From Tubiluchus corallicola (taxonomy: Eukaryota > Priapulida > Priapulimorpha > Priapulimorphida > Tubiluchidae), in contig JAQGDQ010000134.1 of NCBI GenBank assembly GCA_030141605.1, forward strand, positions 456,816 to 520,815: a stretch of DNA of 64,000 bases, in the 5' to 3' direction. Of the stretch, positions 41,801 through 56,800 are shown piece by piece. Both the position numbers and the translations under genes were made by a program. Positions within the stretch are counted from its first letter, which is position 1, and every line of letters starts with the position of its first letter. The notes beneath the pieces were generated by a model. That model did no database searches. It was given only the letters and a program-made list of their open reading frames with translations, and was not told where the DNA came from.

Positions 41801-44800
41801 ACCTGTTGGATACGCAATCTCACCGCTGTTCTCCAGATCAATCTGCGCTTCCAGACACAGCGCGTCAAACCTGTTGTAAAAGAATTCCCACGACAGAATG
41901 GGCATCGTTTTCAGGCGCCGGAAGAGCTTGAATAGATGTAGTATAATGACGGGACGATCAGCAATTACCGAGTCAAACTGTTGTTCCAGACAGTTGACTA
42001 AACACTGTAATAATGAAGCTTAAATCAAATCAATTACCTAACAATATAGATGGAAACATAATGTTACACTATGGGCAAACGAATGCGCAATTGTTGATTA
42101 ATTACTTGGTGAACTCAAGTACTTTTGCTGTACAATGTCTTTCAAAGTTAACATTGAAAAGAAAAATAACATTTTGAAAAATCAATGTTTGCCAAGTTCT
42201 TTCAATTATTACACCATTTTTACGACACTAAACTGTATAACTCAAAAATAATGTAACGAACTGAAAGTACTCGACAAATACATGCTTTATAGGAAGTTAG
42301 GTTTTTGCTTTCACCTATGGTTTACTTTGGAAGAAGTGATTGTTTTTACCAAGAACAAGCTTTCTTTGATCAAGTCTATATCACGTACAGCTTTCTATAC
42401 TATAGGAGATTCAATTCAACTGCACAGCATCTTGAAAGAAGTGATTGTTTTTACCAAGACCGAGCTTTCTTTGATCAAGTCTATATCACGTACAGCTTTC
42501 TATACTATAGCAGATTCAATTCAACTGTACAGCATCTTGAAAGAAGTGATTGTTTTTACCAAGACCGAGCTTTCTTTGATCAAGTCTATATCACGTACAG
42601 CTTTCTATACTATAGGAGATTCAATTCAACTGCACAGCATCTTGAAAGAAGTGATTGTTTTTACCAAGACCGAGCTTTCTTTGATCAAGTCTATATCATG
42701 TACAGCTTTCTATACTATAGCAGGTTCAATTCAACTGTACAGCATCTTGAAAGAAGTGATTGTTTTTACCAAGACCGAGCTTTCTTTGATGGTGTCTATA
42801 TCATGTATAGCTTTCTGTGCCACAGCAGGATTCACGTCTTCCATGGCGGCTACCAGATGACAAAACGCTGTCGATAATGCGGACTGTAAAATCTGATTAT
42901 CTTTTACCGGTTGCGGGTCCAAGAAACGAGCCAACACCGTAACCTTCTCAACTGCAATAAACATGTTGAATTTTACATTTAATGCAATCAATTTATAAAA
43001 AATGAGTTCTGTTAAACATGTTCTGTATTTACCAACACAAGTTTGCATTTCTGATAATGCCGAAGACTAGGAATATCTAAACACAGATTACTTAAATGAT
43101 TCATTTGGCACATACGTAGAAAAGGCACTCACTGCAAAAAAATTTAAAAGTTTTTACATTAATTAAATTACTGTTAAATAATTGGAGCTACTCGACATAA
43201 ACGTAATGGATAAAATTTAAATCAAAGTTTGCTAAATAAGTCAAAGATAAATCAAAACACGCCCTATAACTTTTATCAATGTATCTGCCAAAAACTGCCA
43301 ATATATAATGTTACAATGAATACAGCAATATATGCAAATGGTTTGTCAGGTGAGTACTTGTATTCAATTCTCAATTACAAACAAATTGTTTAAGCATTAT
43401 ATGTGCATGCAATTTCCTTGAACAACTAGCCCAGAATGCAAAATATCAAGTTATTCTTTTACTGAGTTTTTTCTGCCCAACTCCCTGGATATGTTGTTTA
43501 GAATACTGTTTAGCATTGGAATCTATTTCACGAAGATGTTATTTAGAACAAGAAACTCCTCTTTTGTATGTAACAATATAAAACCGGCTAAAAACTCATT
43601 GCACGAGCAACAATGAGAACGAGAGCAAACAGATGTGTTTATAAGGTTACATCACGAGCACGAAACTCAAAAGTCAACCATGGAGTGATATACATTAGCT
43701 AGCTATATACAGGTTGACATGTTTTAATACTCAATTCCACATTGCAAAGATTTCTTGTGTTACAGTATTCTTGGGAACATAAGCGATGAGTAGTTCGCCA
43801 AGGCGTTCACACTAGACTGGAAATCAACTCGCAGCAACAAGTCCGAGAGTTTGCAATTTCCTGTTGACAGCAGTTCATCCTTGTGAGTTTGCTGTCAGAG
43901 AGAAAACAAGCAACAGAAAACTCACTAGTCTGAATGTGCTGTAATTTAGAATCCCGTTTTCTGTTACCAAAACTTGTCCTGTCTTCTTAGTACAAAATCC
44001 TTCCTACCTGCCGCAAATCGAGCTCTCATGTCATCATTAGCAAAGTCATCCTCGACGAGCTTCCAGAAAACGTCAGCACCAGAGGGCAACGTGATGCAGT
44101 GCAAGATGAGAGGAACGCAAACATGGGGAAGCTGAGAATATTTGGCCTGCAGCAACTTCCAGAAACTACAATTACAACATCAGGCAGATTTTAAAGGTAC
44201 AGAAGATCATTGTTACAAATTAATAACTGACGAATTCAAGAAATTTATATTTATTACTAGTATACAGCGTAGTATACAGTGTTCATAACCGAGTCATTAA
44301 GCATGTGCAGGTTTAGTGTATATGGCTGGTGACCCTCCTGGGCTTGTTACTCCCTGCAGGCAATTTCATTCGCCATACCGATTTGCCATTCGAACATGGC
44401 TCAGATACCTCTGTCAATTCAGTGGTTCATTTTAGTCGGATATCCTTGATAGCGAGCAAAGCTCTGGTCTTACCACAAATATTGCTGGGTGGAGTAGATC
44501 AGCAATTGAGCGCTGGAGTTGTCCTCGTCGTTGTCGTCGTCATCATCACTACCCTTATGAATCAAAGCAATAACAAAAAAAATCATTACTGCCTTTATTT
44601 ATAATAATAGCAATAGCGATTAACTATCAATAAATGGAAATCTAACTAACAATATCGAATTACCAACTTACTTTGGAATGAGTAGGTTCTCCTGGGACCA
44701 AATGAGGAAACCTCTATGCTCCTTGGCAGCAAGATTCAGACACTCGGCATGAAGAAACAACAACTTCAGACACTTCAGTGAGTTGTAAATGACGTCCGGA

Positions 44801-47800
44801 TCTGACTGTTCAGCAAGATCCTGGCGAGAACAAGAAGTAAACAATGTAAGTCAGTTACATGTGAGTCAGAAGAAGACAGTGCATAAAGAGAGGCGTATAG
44901 GTGCAGTCATGACACGTGCTTCACAATCGACGTTAAGCAACACTTAAGCTGATCACTGAATGATTCAGTACAGACCATGGCTTTATTTCACTTGTTACAT
45001 TGATTCTGGCTGCTTATCTCGATCAGGCAAGAATGCATTCATATTCGAACATAGACGCTTCTGCAGATTCGGTGGCGTGTCTTAGACTGTTATCCCTCAC
45101 AACAAGCAAGTTTTGGTTTAATCATAACATCAGATTTAAGTAGGACTTGTCACTGGGTGCTGGAATGTTTCAATGTTAGTGGCATAAATTAATCTTTCTT
45201 AAAGGAAAACCGGACGATTGTGTAAACATTAGTTCAAAATAAAGAATGCTCTAAAATGTTAAAAACTACAATAGCTATTTTTTTTAAATCAAAGCTTACA
45301 TTAAATAATATTACCTAGGATAATTAAATTTTCAAAGGCTCAGCGAATCCACTAAGACTGGCAATTGCCCCTTTTTGTCACGTTTGCATGGCTGACAAAT
45401 AGGCATGGTATCGTGATAAGCACGATAATGAAGTACAGTGTTCGTCAGTGATGTAGAGCCCATTTTCGTGACATCACATCACATCAGTGTCTTATAGCAA
45501 TCTTCAGGGAAGATGCCTACCATTGCACAAATTGTGGTTCGGTAGCTGTGTTCGGTTCCCGTTAATTAACTTTCCAAAGTAATTATTCAAATATTAGAAA
45601 CAATTACAAACTTTTATAGACAAGTAAATTAAATTTATAAGCCATATTTTGGAGTAAATTAAAATGAGATTGAGTATAATCAATCGTCTGGTTTTCCATT
45701 AATCAAATTAATTTGATCATCATAAAGCAGCATACCTTTAGTAATACATAGATGAGCTGCAGCTGAGATGGCAATTCATCCAAAGTGAATTTAAACTTTC
45801 CCTGCGACGTGTGCCAGAAATTTGCATCGTCCTCTTCTGGTTTCTGCAGCAACTGTTCGTTCTCATCCACCAGTGTTGCCGTAGCAACCTTGGCTGTGGC
45901 AAGTCCGACGTCGGTGTCGGTGAGCGTCACAGCACGTGCAATGGCAGATACGACGTGCTCCTGCGGCATGGCTGCGACCACGTCCATTTCGATGCCACCT
46001 TCTTCGCACTCTGTAGCCATCATGATCTTAGGACCTATAGGACTCATCTCTATGGCTTCATGGGGTTCCCCTGGCTTCATCTACAAAATCATGTGTTAAT
46101 ATTAGACATCAATTTAACATTTTCTAATAACAATAATTCTTTTAACTTTTTATGTGTTTATGTCTGTCTAACATTATAGCTTTGTTTATTAACCGATCAC
46201 TTATTGAAAAACAGCAGAAATTAAACTCATCAAAGCAATGCTAACACCTCAACTCCACCAAGCAGGGAAAACAGTCCAATGGACCTAACAATCTATGTAA
46301 ACAAAATCACACCTTGCACAACTGAAAACTCAAAACTGCACAAAAAAGACAGATAACGGCAGTTGATTGTACAAGTTTTTTTCATATGAACAAGCAATAA
46401 AACCAAGTAGGATAACATGTACATGAATTAATACATCAAACTTAACAGTATTAAAAGATTACTCATCATACAGCTTTAACAGCCTTCAATCATTCCAGTA
46501 TAACTAAAATCTCAGAGCTTTCGTATGTGATAACTAACATCTAATATTTACTGACCGTCACTAAAAGAGCCATTATTTATCATTGTGATAACATAAATAC
46601 GAATCCGTATTACTTCTGAGCTGTAAGGAAACACATTCAGAAACTCCTACTACCACACAAATGAAACTTTCATTTTCATTAGAAATTTTGCAGAAATAAC
46701 ATGAAACAAAATGTGAAAAAACTCTAAGTGATTGAAAGAAATAACTATATGCATTTGTTCTACAAAATCAAGCTAGGTACTCAAAGACCAATTCATGCAG
46801 GAGATCAAATAACAAACTAATAAGCAATCCAAAAAATTGGCATAATAAACCCTACGTTGCAGATGAACAGCGAGAGTTTTACAGCATTCTTGATGTACTT
46901 TCTAAGGGCACAGAGACGTGTGTAAAAACAATAAAGGGCTGCTGGAGATTGCGCACAAGTTCCCCATTTAGAATACTCGAGTTACAGTTTATTTACATGG
47001 GATGAAGGCTACAACAATATCTGCTGAGTTAGTATTTACCTCTTGTTCTGTTAGAAGGTGCACAGCTTCCGACTGCGATTGCGTGGGCTCGGGCTTCTGT
47101 TCTTCTTCTTCTTCTTCATCTTCTTCCCATGCGTCTTCAGCTCGCAGGTCGGCCGTCTTTGCCAGCTTTATTTGCCCTACTGGACAGATACATTCCAAAA
47201 CCTATAATGACAAAAAAGTGTATGTGTGGGTTACATGAATAAAAGTAAATAAAGGCAATCAAAAAAAGATGATGCGATAAAATTAAAAGGGCATGCAGTA
47301 GAACTCTGGTCTGTGCCAAGGCTTGCGGAGTAGAATTCTTTACTAAACTACATAGACATTTTAGGTTAAGATATAAACTGATATCTTTGCTCAGTAATCT
47401 TTAGCTTCCAAGTGAGAATTTCCCAAAATAGAACCTGGGAATAACTTATAGTCATTCATCCTGCTGGAGGTGTTTAGATAAAAGAACTATCCTATCTTAT
47501 AACACAGTTCCTCCTCTTTTAAAAGAGCTATAAAGCTAGCAGGGTTCTACCAAGCCCCCATGAAGCAAACCATAACAGTTGTTATACTACACAAGTTCGA
47601 TTAAGATTAGTGGAAAAATGCACAATTTGGGAGATTCCCGGTCACCGCCCACCTTCCCTTCCAAACCCATCCCTCCACAAAAGCTTTATGAAACCTAGTG
47701 AAGTGGTTGTTATGCACTTTAGCTAATTTTCCAAGCAACTGACTGATTGACAGAGTGACTAACTACTAACAAACAAGCTAACAAATCAATGGTGATGAGA

Positions 47801-50800
47801 ACTTGGAGGCAATCAAAATTCTAAAGTTAAGGCTTACTGCTCAAAAGGAGCAGATGAAGTACTGTAACAATTCTAGGTATACCTGCAGTGCTAATTGATA
47901 GAAAATACCAAAAGCGTAGCACAGCATACAGTCATTCGTCTCCTCGATATTAGAGCAGCGATGTTGACCCTGCCAAGGTGCCTCTATCATCAGTTTTAGT
48001 GCCATCATTACCTCTTTGGAAAATGGAGAATCCATCCCTTGATGTAAGGGCATCTCCTGAACTTCAATCTAAAGAATGAGCAGCATTGATCGAAACATAC
48101 ATTCGTAAATCAGAGAAAACAGAACAATATCATAAACTTCTTAAATAACTTTCAACAGTAAAATAATAATTGAAGAACGTTCATTACACTAACTAACTAC
48201 TAACTGGTCGTTACATCTTAATGGCCACATTTTTATAAAAAGCTCCTTGGAACAAAGATTGAATATTCATTCTTTTAATATTCAGTCAATTATCACTAAT
48301 GAATCTTACAATAAAAATGTAACGGTTTTTCATCTTTTGAAAATGAAAGCATGGTTTTAGATGAAACAATTTAATGGAAAACAAACACTGAGTTAAGCGA
48401 GAGAAAAAACTGTAGTTAGCTACACTCACTAATGAAGCATTTATTTCGTGAAAAGAAATTACATGAAATTTTGTGCAGCGAGACCACAAAAACTACAGCT
48501 ACTTTAGGAAATAAGGCCAATACAGAATTAATAAGAAATGAGCAAAATTAAGACTAAACCTCAAGTAAGTAGTTTGCAAGTAATACGTGAAGAGTAGAAT
48601 CCACACCTGTTTGAGTATAATGTCCAGCATGAGAATAAAACATGGAAGATTTCTCTCTGCACTGTTGCTGAAATCAGGGCCAGCGACTGTGTTCACACCT
48701 TGACCATCGTACTCATCTTCCTCAACGCAAATCTTAATCTATGATGCATAACCACAGATTTTAAATAACGCAGCCTCTGCCCATATATTATGGGTGAGCT
48801 TTAGGGGTAAGCATCCTCTACCACAAAGCGAATTTGAATCGAATAGACTTTGCGACTTTCTGATAATTTTTTTTAAATTGTGCACAGAAATCATAGCTAA
48901 ACTGTGCTAACTGCATGATGTTTCAAATGTTTTAATGATAAAGAACGTATGTGGTTGAAGTGCTGAATTATTCGAATCTACAATATTAGGTTCGAATCAA
49001 ATTCGAACTAAAAAAACTCGTTCGAATCGAATTCGATTCGAACTTTCGATCTCGAACATTCAATGCTCACCCCATTGAGCTTACACTACCAGATATCGAA
49101 TTCGAATGAAATTGAATTTCAATGAATCCAAATTGAGTTTGAATTCAGTATTAAATATTTTGAATAAATTTTGAATCATTAATAAAAAGTTGTTCTGCAG
49201 AGATCATGCATACTGCTTGATTTTGTTCTGCAGAAGAATTATAATTTATTTAAAAATTATGCTTAGAGATTGCAGCTAAACCATCCTGATTGCATGACAT
49301 TTCAAGCGTTTTAAAGACCGAACATAATCAATGTGTTGAATGATGTGAATCTACAATTTTAGATTCAAATCAAATGTGAATTAAGAAAAGTTCATTCGAA
49401 GTGAACTGAAATGTTCAATGATTACTCCTAACTCACATACACTACTACCCATCTAGCATATAAAGTAAAGTAAAAAATGGTAAGCATGTTCTATAATTTC
49501 ACAAATTGTTTTTAGACTTAGTAAAGCACAATGGCATACCATTAACTTTGTAGCCTCTGGATTATTCTCAACATTAGTATCCATGGTAGAGCTGATTCCA
49601 GTCTGAAACACCTTGATAATTTGTTCCATTGGTAGGTAAATTTCTAGTGAAGACAGCAACTAAAAAAACACAGAATAAATATTCAATAAATAATAATTAA
49701 CTACGTAATTTTGAAGCAAATTAACATACATTGAAAATGAATTATACATAACAGCTATGGTATATGACAGTTTGACCGGCCATGATTGCTAATGATTATT
49801 TGTTAATACCATTGGAAGGCATAATCTATCTTCTTAGTTCGCACACAAACAACATTGTAAACAAATTTTACGACAAAAACTAATTAACTAAACTAAAAAA
49901 TAAAATTTGCAGTTCTGGCATTCCCACCCCTCAGCTTTTGTAACAGAAGTTTGTTGTGGTTAGCAAATCAGTGTAAACAACTGAAAGTAAGTTGAAATCA
50001 TAGCAGCAAATGTTATTATAGTGGTTCACAATAGTGTTGTTAAACGATAGTTATGGGTACAAATCAACACAGAAAATAGCCTAGTTTTGGTATCGTATCA
50101 CACCCAAATCACTATAGGGAGATTTCTGTGGGAAGAAAAATGCTAGTATTCTCTATATGGACTGTTTGCTCTGAACACTTATTGCACGGGTGGGCTTCAT
50201 ATCGACTAGCTGCTGAGCTCGCTTAAGTACGCAGTATTTAGAACAAACAATATTACCAAAGGGATGGGAAAAATAAAAGCTGAATTCTTGCAGTACAGAC
50301 AGAAATTAATTACCAAATAAAGTTTGACTTTGATTTAATATGTTTTTTCACTCACATCAAGTCGATTTGCTAGAAAAATCTATAAACTTTTATCAAATTC
50401 AAAATGTTCGTATCGATATCGCATCACCAAATTAGTATCGATTAATAACACTAGTACCCAAATCAGCAGTAAACTGCTACATGCCTGTTTCAACATTATA
50501 GTCATCTGATTTTTTTCTGTTGGTCTCTGCTTTGTGCGATGCAAATTGAGCACCATATTGGTCAACTATGCTGTCTTTAGGGCACAAATGCCACAAATTT
50601 TGTCAATTCAGCTTTAAAATTTATTAATACTGATAATGACTTTATTATTATTTTATCGATATCGTTGTCATCATTGATCGGCACAACACTGGTTTTCACA
50701 TTGACATACTCTTTCTGTTTCTCTGTCTTTCTTCTCTTTCATTCTTTTCATCCATCCCACTCTTTCTCCTTTTTCATTTCTTCCTGAGGTGGCCTTTAAT

Positions 50801-53800
50801 TTATGCGGCATTTTGCCATTTTTAGGTCTCCTGAGCCACACCGCTTTATTATTTGTAGTTTAAGTATATTAACTTTTTGTGTTTGTTGTTTTTTCTTCAG
50901 CTATGTTGTAGATTTATATTTGTAATTCGTATTTTGCTGCATGAAAATAAACTAACTTGAACTTGAACTTGGTCTACTGTGGGAATGCCTTGGAAAAAAT
51001 ATACATGCATGCAACAGGCTAAAAATACACATAGCTGGCCACTAGGCATGTCACCTCAGTTTAGTTTTTTCTTCCACAGCTACCAATTTTTTTGTGAAGC
51101 TCAGAAACAAATGTATAACACAAAATAAAAACTGACGACATAGATGACATTTACCTGTAACCATTCCAGAGCTTGTTCTTGGATTATTGCCGGTGTGTTC
51201 TGAAACCTTACTGACACAAACTTGTACATCTTATCCACAGAGAACGGCAGAGGACACAGGTCAAGGTCAAACGTTTTACTGAAACAAAATAATACAATAA
51301 TAAACGATCACATGATAACAGTATCTCTAAACAAATAGTATGAGATAGGCCTCACTGAGCTAATCCCAATGGTATAAAATGTGTGCACGAGTGAAGTATT
51401 TTTCTTCAATAAATTTAACTATAGTTCTGGAATCATTAGTGGTGGGTCAAAATTAAGCTGTTACATTTTCAGTTTTATAACTACAGTACTAGCACTGTCC
51501 TTTTTGCTTGTTACTAGATTTTTAAACTTGTACAAAATCAAGTCGCAGGTTTGCAATTCCAAATTTAAAACTGGCAAAATATTAAAGACGTATGATGCTT
51601 GCCAAGGCCTGATTAAGAGCTCAAATGGCACTAGTGCTTATTTTGCTTAATGGTTAATCCAGGCTAATGCTTGTTCAGTCAGTGCTGAATGTGACTAGTT
51701 TGTTCCATCATGAGAGAGAAATATTCTCATAACAGGTATGGAAGAAAATGATGACTGTTGAAACACACCCCCCCCCCGGCTTCTTTCCCGAAAGACTTGA
51801 ACTTACGGCCTTTTACCTAAAGGTAGATGCACGAACAATCAGGTCGCTTACACAAGACAAAATGCCATAATTCTTGGAAAACTGTCTTCTGAATTCAGCC
51901 ACATAAAATTATCATTAGTAATTATCACAGCATCAAGGTTTTATGGGTCACCTTTCAATTGTATCTGAAGGTCGGTGCTTGTTTCACTTTTTACAGAATA
52001 CGAAAAGCAAAGCAATAAAAGTTTTGTGATGTTTCTTTCATATTCTTAACGCCTTCATCAAACAGAATGCAAAGTATTTTACCTCTTCCAACAGATTTAC
52101 TTTTGTAAGTTCAGATTGTATTCACAGTTTCACTGTGTACATTTCTATAATGCATTCAGAATCATCCCACACAATGCCATAAGATCTTGACGAAACAAAG
52201 CAAATATATATTTTGCACCTACACGCTTTGCGTAGTTATTTCATATTACCGATTTCAAAGACCAAGACCACAATTTTAATTATCTGACGTATAAGCTTTA
52301 GCTGGATAGTTATGAAAAAATTTTTTTAAAAGCTAACTGCTACAAAATGATGAGATCAAAGAAATGCGTCAATTGTGCATACGGTAAGCATACAAATCTT
52401 TAAAACCAGAGAGAGTCAAATAAAAGTCAGTCAGTTCTACACATGTTCAACAACTTGATTCTCTAGTTCATTAGATTTCTGACTGAGCAGTTGAATCAGA
52501 AGATGCGGTTGACGATACTGAAAAACTAGATGAACTTTTGCTAGAAAGTCAAAATAGCAAGTATCTTTAAAATGAATAATTTCTCATCCGAGTATAACTT
52601 CACGCTCCTGTCGAACGAAGTCATTTCCACTGGCCTTGAGAACCCTTTCACAAATCCCATCTACAAAAGTGGCATAATTGTGTTCACGCTTTCGCTAGTT
52701 GTACTCGACTTATTTGTCGTCAGAGCCATCCTCTCAACAAAGACGCTGTGGAGTTCTGGAAATCTCCTCTTAGCAAACTTGGCCACTTCACACGCGTGCT
52801 TTGGAACATTTCAGATCTGCATGAACGTCCAGAGGATCATCTACCAAAAGTTTTCGTTGGCAAGTTGCTTTTTTAACATATTCTCGACGTACGCGTTTCT
52901 CTTATCGGGCATGTTAACCCACACGAGTATGACAATAGACCGTTACATAGCTATTGTCTACCCTCTTCATCACTCAATGATCTGTACGATCAATCGCATT
53001 AGAATAGTCATAGCTTGTCAGTGGATGTACTGCATCATCATTGGCATGTTGGCGATGATGCGGGTAATGATGGGTGAATCTGATGGCAAATTTGGAAACT
53101 GTATACCAACGAGGCACATATACCACGCATTCGCTCTATTCTATAGTGCACATTATTTTCTACTGCTCCTGGTATTGATGTTCGTTTACTCTCGCGTTTT
53201 CAATATTGTATTGCAACACAAAAAACGCGTAACACCGATGACTCATCTACCCGGGGCAGAGCAACAGTATTTCTCCACACGAAAAAGAATAAAAACGGCA
53301 CTGTCCGTATTTCTGCTGACGTCTGTGACAGTTTTTTCGCTATCGCCAACATTTGTGCACTCCATCTTTTATCATACTGGCAGATTGTCGAGTGCGTTTG
53401 GTGTCGCAAAGAAAGTAGCCAACATAATGTTGGTGCTCACTGGTATCTTGAACATCTGTATCTACTTTTACAAAATTAAAGAGTTGAGGGGTATTTTGGC
53501 AAGATTATTATGTAGAAAGCCTCAAAATAATGCCCAAGCCATCGTTGTTGTGGCAGCTATTGCACAAAAATAACATATTGCAATTGCAATTGCATATAAT
53601 TAGGGTTAGGACGGAATATTTCATGGACAACAGACGCAGTTTCCAAAGGCCAGTGTCCAAAGATGAAAAGAAGTTTTATGGTATTTGGAAAATCAGGACT
53701 CACTGCTAGAGAAATCTGGTAAAAAAATTACAACGTAAAAGATCTTAAGGTACTTAACTCCCAAACAGAATGTACAGTAAGTCTTCATTTAATGACACTA

Positions 53801-56800
53801 ATGCTTTTTTTAGCAAAACACAAGGTTAAACAAACCCTAGTTAAATTAAACCATGCTTTCTATAAAAAATAATGTAAAGGCACAGCCTAGGCAAAAATTA
53901 ATAATGTTTAGGTAATATCAACCAACCAAGCATTTGTGAATTTTACTGGTCACATTTATGCAATTTATTAGTTTATTAAGAAGTAAAATCTTGAGGCAGT
54001 TGTCGCACAATTTTGCCTAAAATTACGGATCCGGTGATTTGGTAGACTTCAATTTTGTTTGTAATTAGAATCAGTAATTTGTAATTTCAGATATTACTTT
54101 TCCATATTACTTATGACACTATTCAAAAAATGAACTTTTTGTTTACTGCTTTTTGTAAATTGTATTTACAGTTAGCAGAGTCAAACAAACAACTCTGCTA
54201 CTATCTGCTGCTTTCGCTCTTTCACACATGAAAAAGACACAACCCTTATCAGAACACACATGATAGCATTAACCTGTTTTAAAATGGCCCATTTCTTTTT
54301 GTTATGGATTTTTGCATCTGCTTCATGTATGCTCACTGATGAATTCCTTGTTGTGTTGTTTTAAAAGGATAGATGCAAATGCACTGCTGGTCTACAGCTT
54401 TTGGTGTTAAATAATAAAACGTAGCATAGTTTTCCGTCTTATGTTTTTTGTTTGTTCATGGAATAAGCAACGTTAGGCATGTAACGCAAAGTTTCTAAAC
54501 AACTATCATCAGACTTACGCAACTTGTTTAAAATTTAACTTTTTATATAGCAAATGTGGTCATTCACCATTGCGAATTCTCTATGTGTTTCATTAATATT
54601 TCTAATTCAATTCAACCTTGAAATTATAAGATTCTAATAAAATCTTAACACCGTATCACATTTATCGTAAAATAAATGCTTTTGAAAAAGGTAATCAGTT
54701 GTTGAGAATGTTCAATATAATTCTATTAAAGGAAGTGAGTTGTCTAAACATGTACAATGTTAGTTTCGCAGAAACCAAATGTGGTAGATCTTGCGTATGC
54801 GCTCAGGTAAATTTTGTTGAAGCACGTTCACTTTGTCCAAGATTCAAACTCACTTCTCACCAACGCTACCTCATACTATTATAAATAAACCTATTTTTCA
54901 TTTAATATTATATATTTGTGCTTACAGCAACTACCAAACAGGCATCTGAAAACTCAGTGTCAAAAACGTGACATGAAAATAAAAATTCATATACTGTGAA
55001 AGAAAGCTCTCAAGATCACTGAGTAAGGCTAGAATGACATCACAAAATGGTGATTATGCTTTCAACTAGACCATATATGAACATAGATGTAAGACTTAAA
55101 TGAGATTCAACTAGCATGCACATTAAGAATGCATTTTTGAAGTACCGTATTATAGCACTGTTAGACTTAATATGTGCTAATTATAATAATAACTATATTG
55201 GTTAATAAAAAACCCATGTTATGATACTAGGAACCATAGTTACAAGGCGTCTTTGCAGAATGCTATATAACCCATTTCATTTACATTTACATTCGAAGAA
55301 TATAGTTAAAGTGACTTCTAAACCCAAAATAAAAGTCAGCACCCACTTAAGCAAAGAAATGAGTTTTATTCAGACACAAACATCTGCAACATTTCCACCA
55401 GTATGTGGCTGAATCTTTGCTTAAGTGGGTATTGACTGTTAGTTTCACTTTAAGAAATTGTTTTTCCCATCACCAATCAGTTTCTAAACCTTATGAAAAG
55501 TTATGATCAGTTCATCCTGAATGCTTTTAGCTTTTTGGCGATGAAAACTTTTCAGGGAATATAAAAAGTGCTCTACATACCAAAGTAAAACCTTTAATTC
55601 AGACAATTCATCCTTTGGTATAAAAGTCTGTAGTCCTTCTAACCAGTATGGCATAATGTAGTACCAAACTTCAAAACTAATAACGTCATAAGGAATCAAA
55701 CAGAACAGACGATTCAGACCCTCTTTGATCTTTTCCGTTGCCGTTGATAACGTATCCCTAAAAATAAATAAACATTTACATGACAAATAATGCAAATAAA
55801 TAAAAAACATTTTTCGCAATATCAAATATACATTCAATAAAATTTAAATAACTGCAATAAAAGACAATTGTATGACAAATAACACATCAAAGTGCTAGAC
55901 CTTTTTACAATCATTAGGCTAATAAAAACTACCAGGCACCCTGATTCAAACCATATTTTTCTTGTTTAAAAGGACATAATTAATTCCAATGGACTGCCTC
56001 TTAAATGGAAAGTCCACATAGACATTCACTTACTAAGTTACCCATTGTTATGTGCACCATTAAGAAGTCTTTAAGAAGCTTTACGTTTTAATAAAATTTC
56101 TCTAAATTGGCCAAGAATGGCAGCAAACCCACACCAGCTTCACACCAAGTGCACAGACCATCTGGAACCTGACGAACTGTCACTTCAGAATTCACTTATT
56201 GAAAAAATACATTTAGTAAAGTTACAACCACAAGAAAATAGCAGTAATTTAACAAATCAATCAAATAACTTAGAAAAGGCTTTTCTCAAACGGAAACTTT
56301 TGCTAGAGCGAACTCACCAGTGGCCACCAACTCGTGCATATTCCGGTGGCTCAGGCAATAAACAGGAAACAAACACGTCAAAGTAATTTTTCCTGACAAC
56401 CGACAGCCATTTGTAGATGTACTGCAATGCAAGATAATCACATTCTAAAAAAATCTTTTTCAAATCTATATTTAAAATGAAAAGTGTGTTTGCTTATGTG
56501 TTGAAAATTCTACTGTAAAAACTTAAGAATGGGAAGATATTTATTTCCAAAATATTTACAGATAATAGTTATCAACTTTTTGTTATTATACTGGGATACT
56601 GTTTCGCTAACAAGGAGCAGATTGGTTAAAAAACTCAAATTTTCTTATTCGATGTCTACTAGATGTTCACCCATCAAGCAGAAAGGTGTCTTTAAATTTT
56701 GTTATAGTGCACTAGAGAATGTAATTTCTGCTCGTAAACATATTAGAATCTGTCCAGTCCAGTCTAAAAAACGCTGTAAAGAATAGTTTGCAGTGGCAAT

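Larger units (their letters stand above)
51279..55580. other. Longest UNC79 intron, hosting a GPCR gene
   Basis: Contains the plus-strand GPCR at 52572-53573 and the foldback element at 55326-55445. A C-run of nine is at about 51769. Other parts (51300-52500 and 53600-55300) are AT-rich with no recognised feature. Confidence 0.7.

Noticed and set aside
42282-42877. Two overlapping plus-strand open frames of about 190 residues with internal repeats
   Set aside because: They exist only because the 105-bp minisatellite unit is divisible by three; the coding strand here is minus (UNC79).
44905-45125. Functional 5S rRNA gene
   Set aside because: Only part of the 5S sequence is recognisable, heavily changed, and it runs into a repeat body.
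56529-56786. 85-residue plus-strand open frame in an UNC79 intron
   Set aside because: No recognised motif, signal peptide or conserved pattern; AT-rich composition like the surrounding intron.
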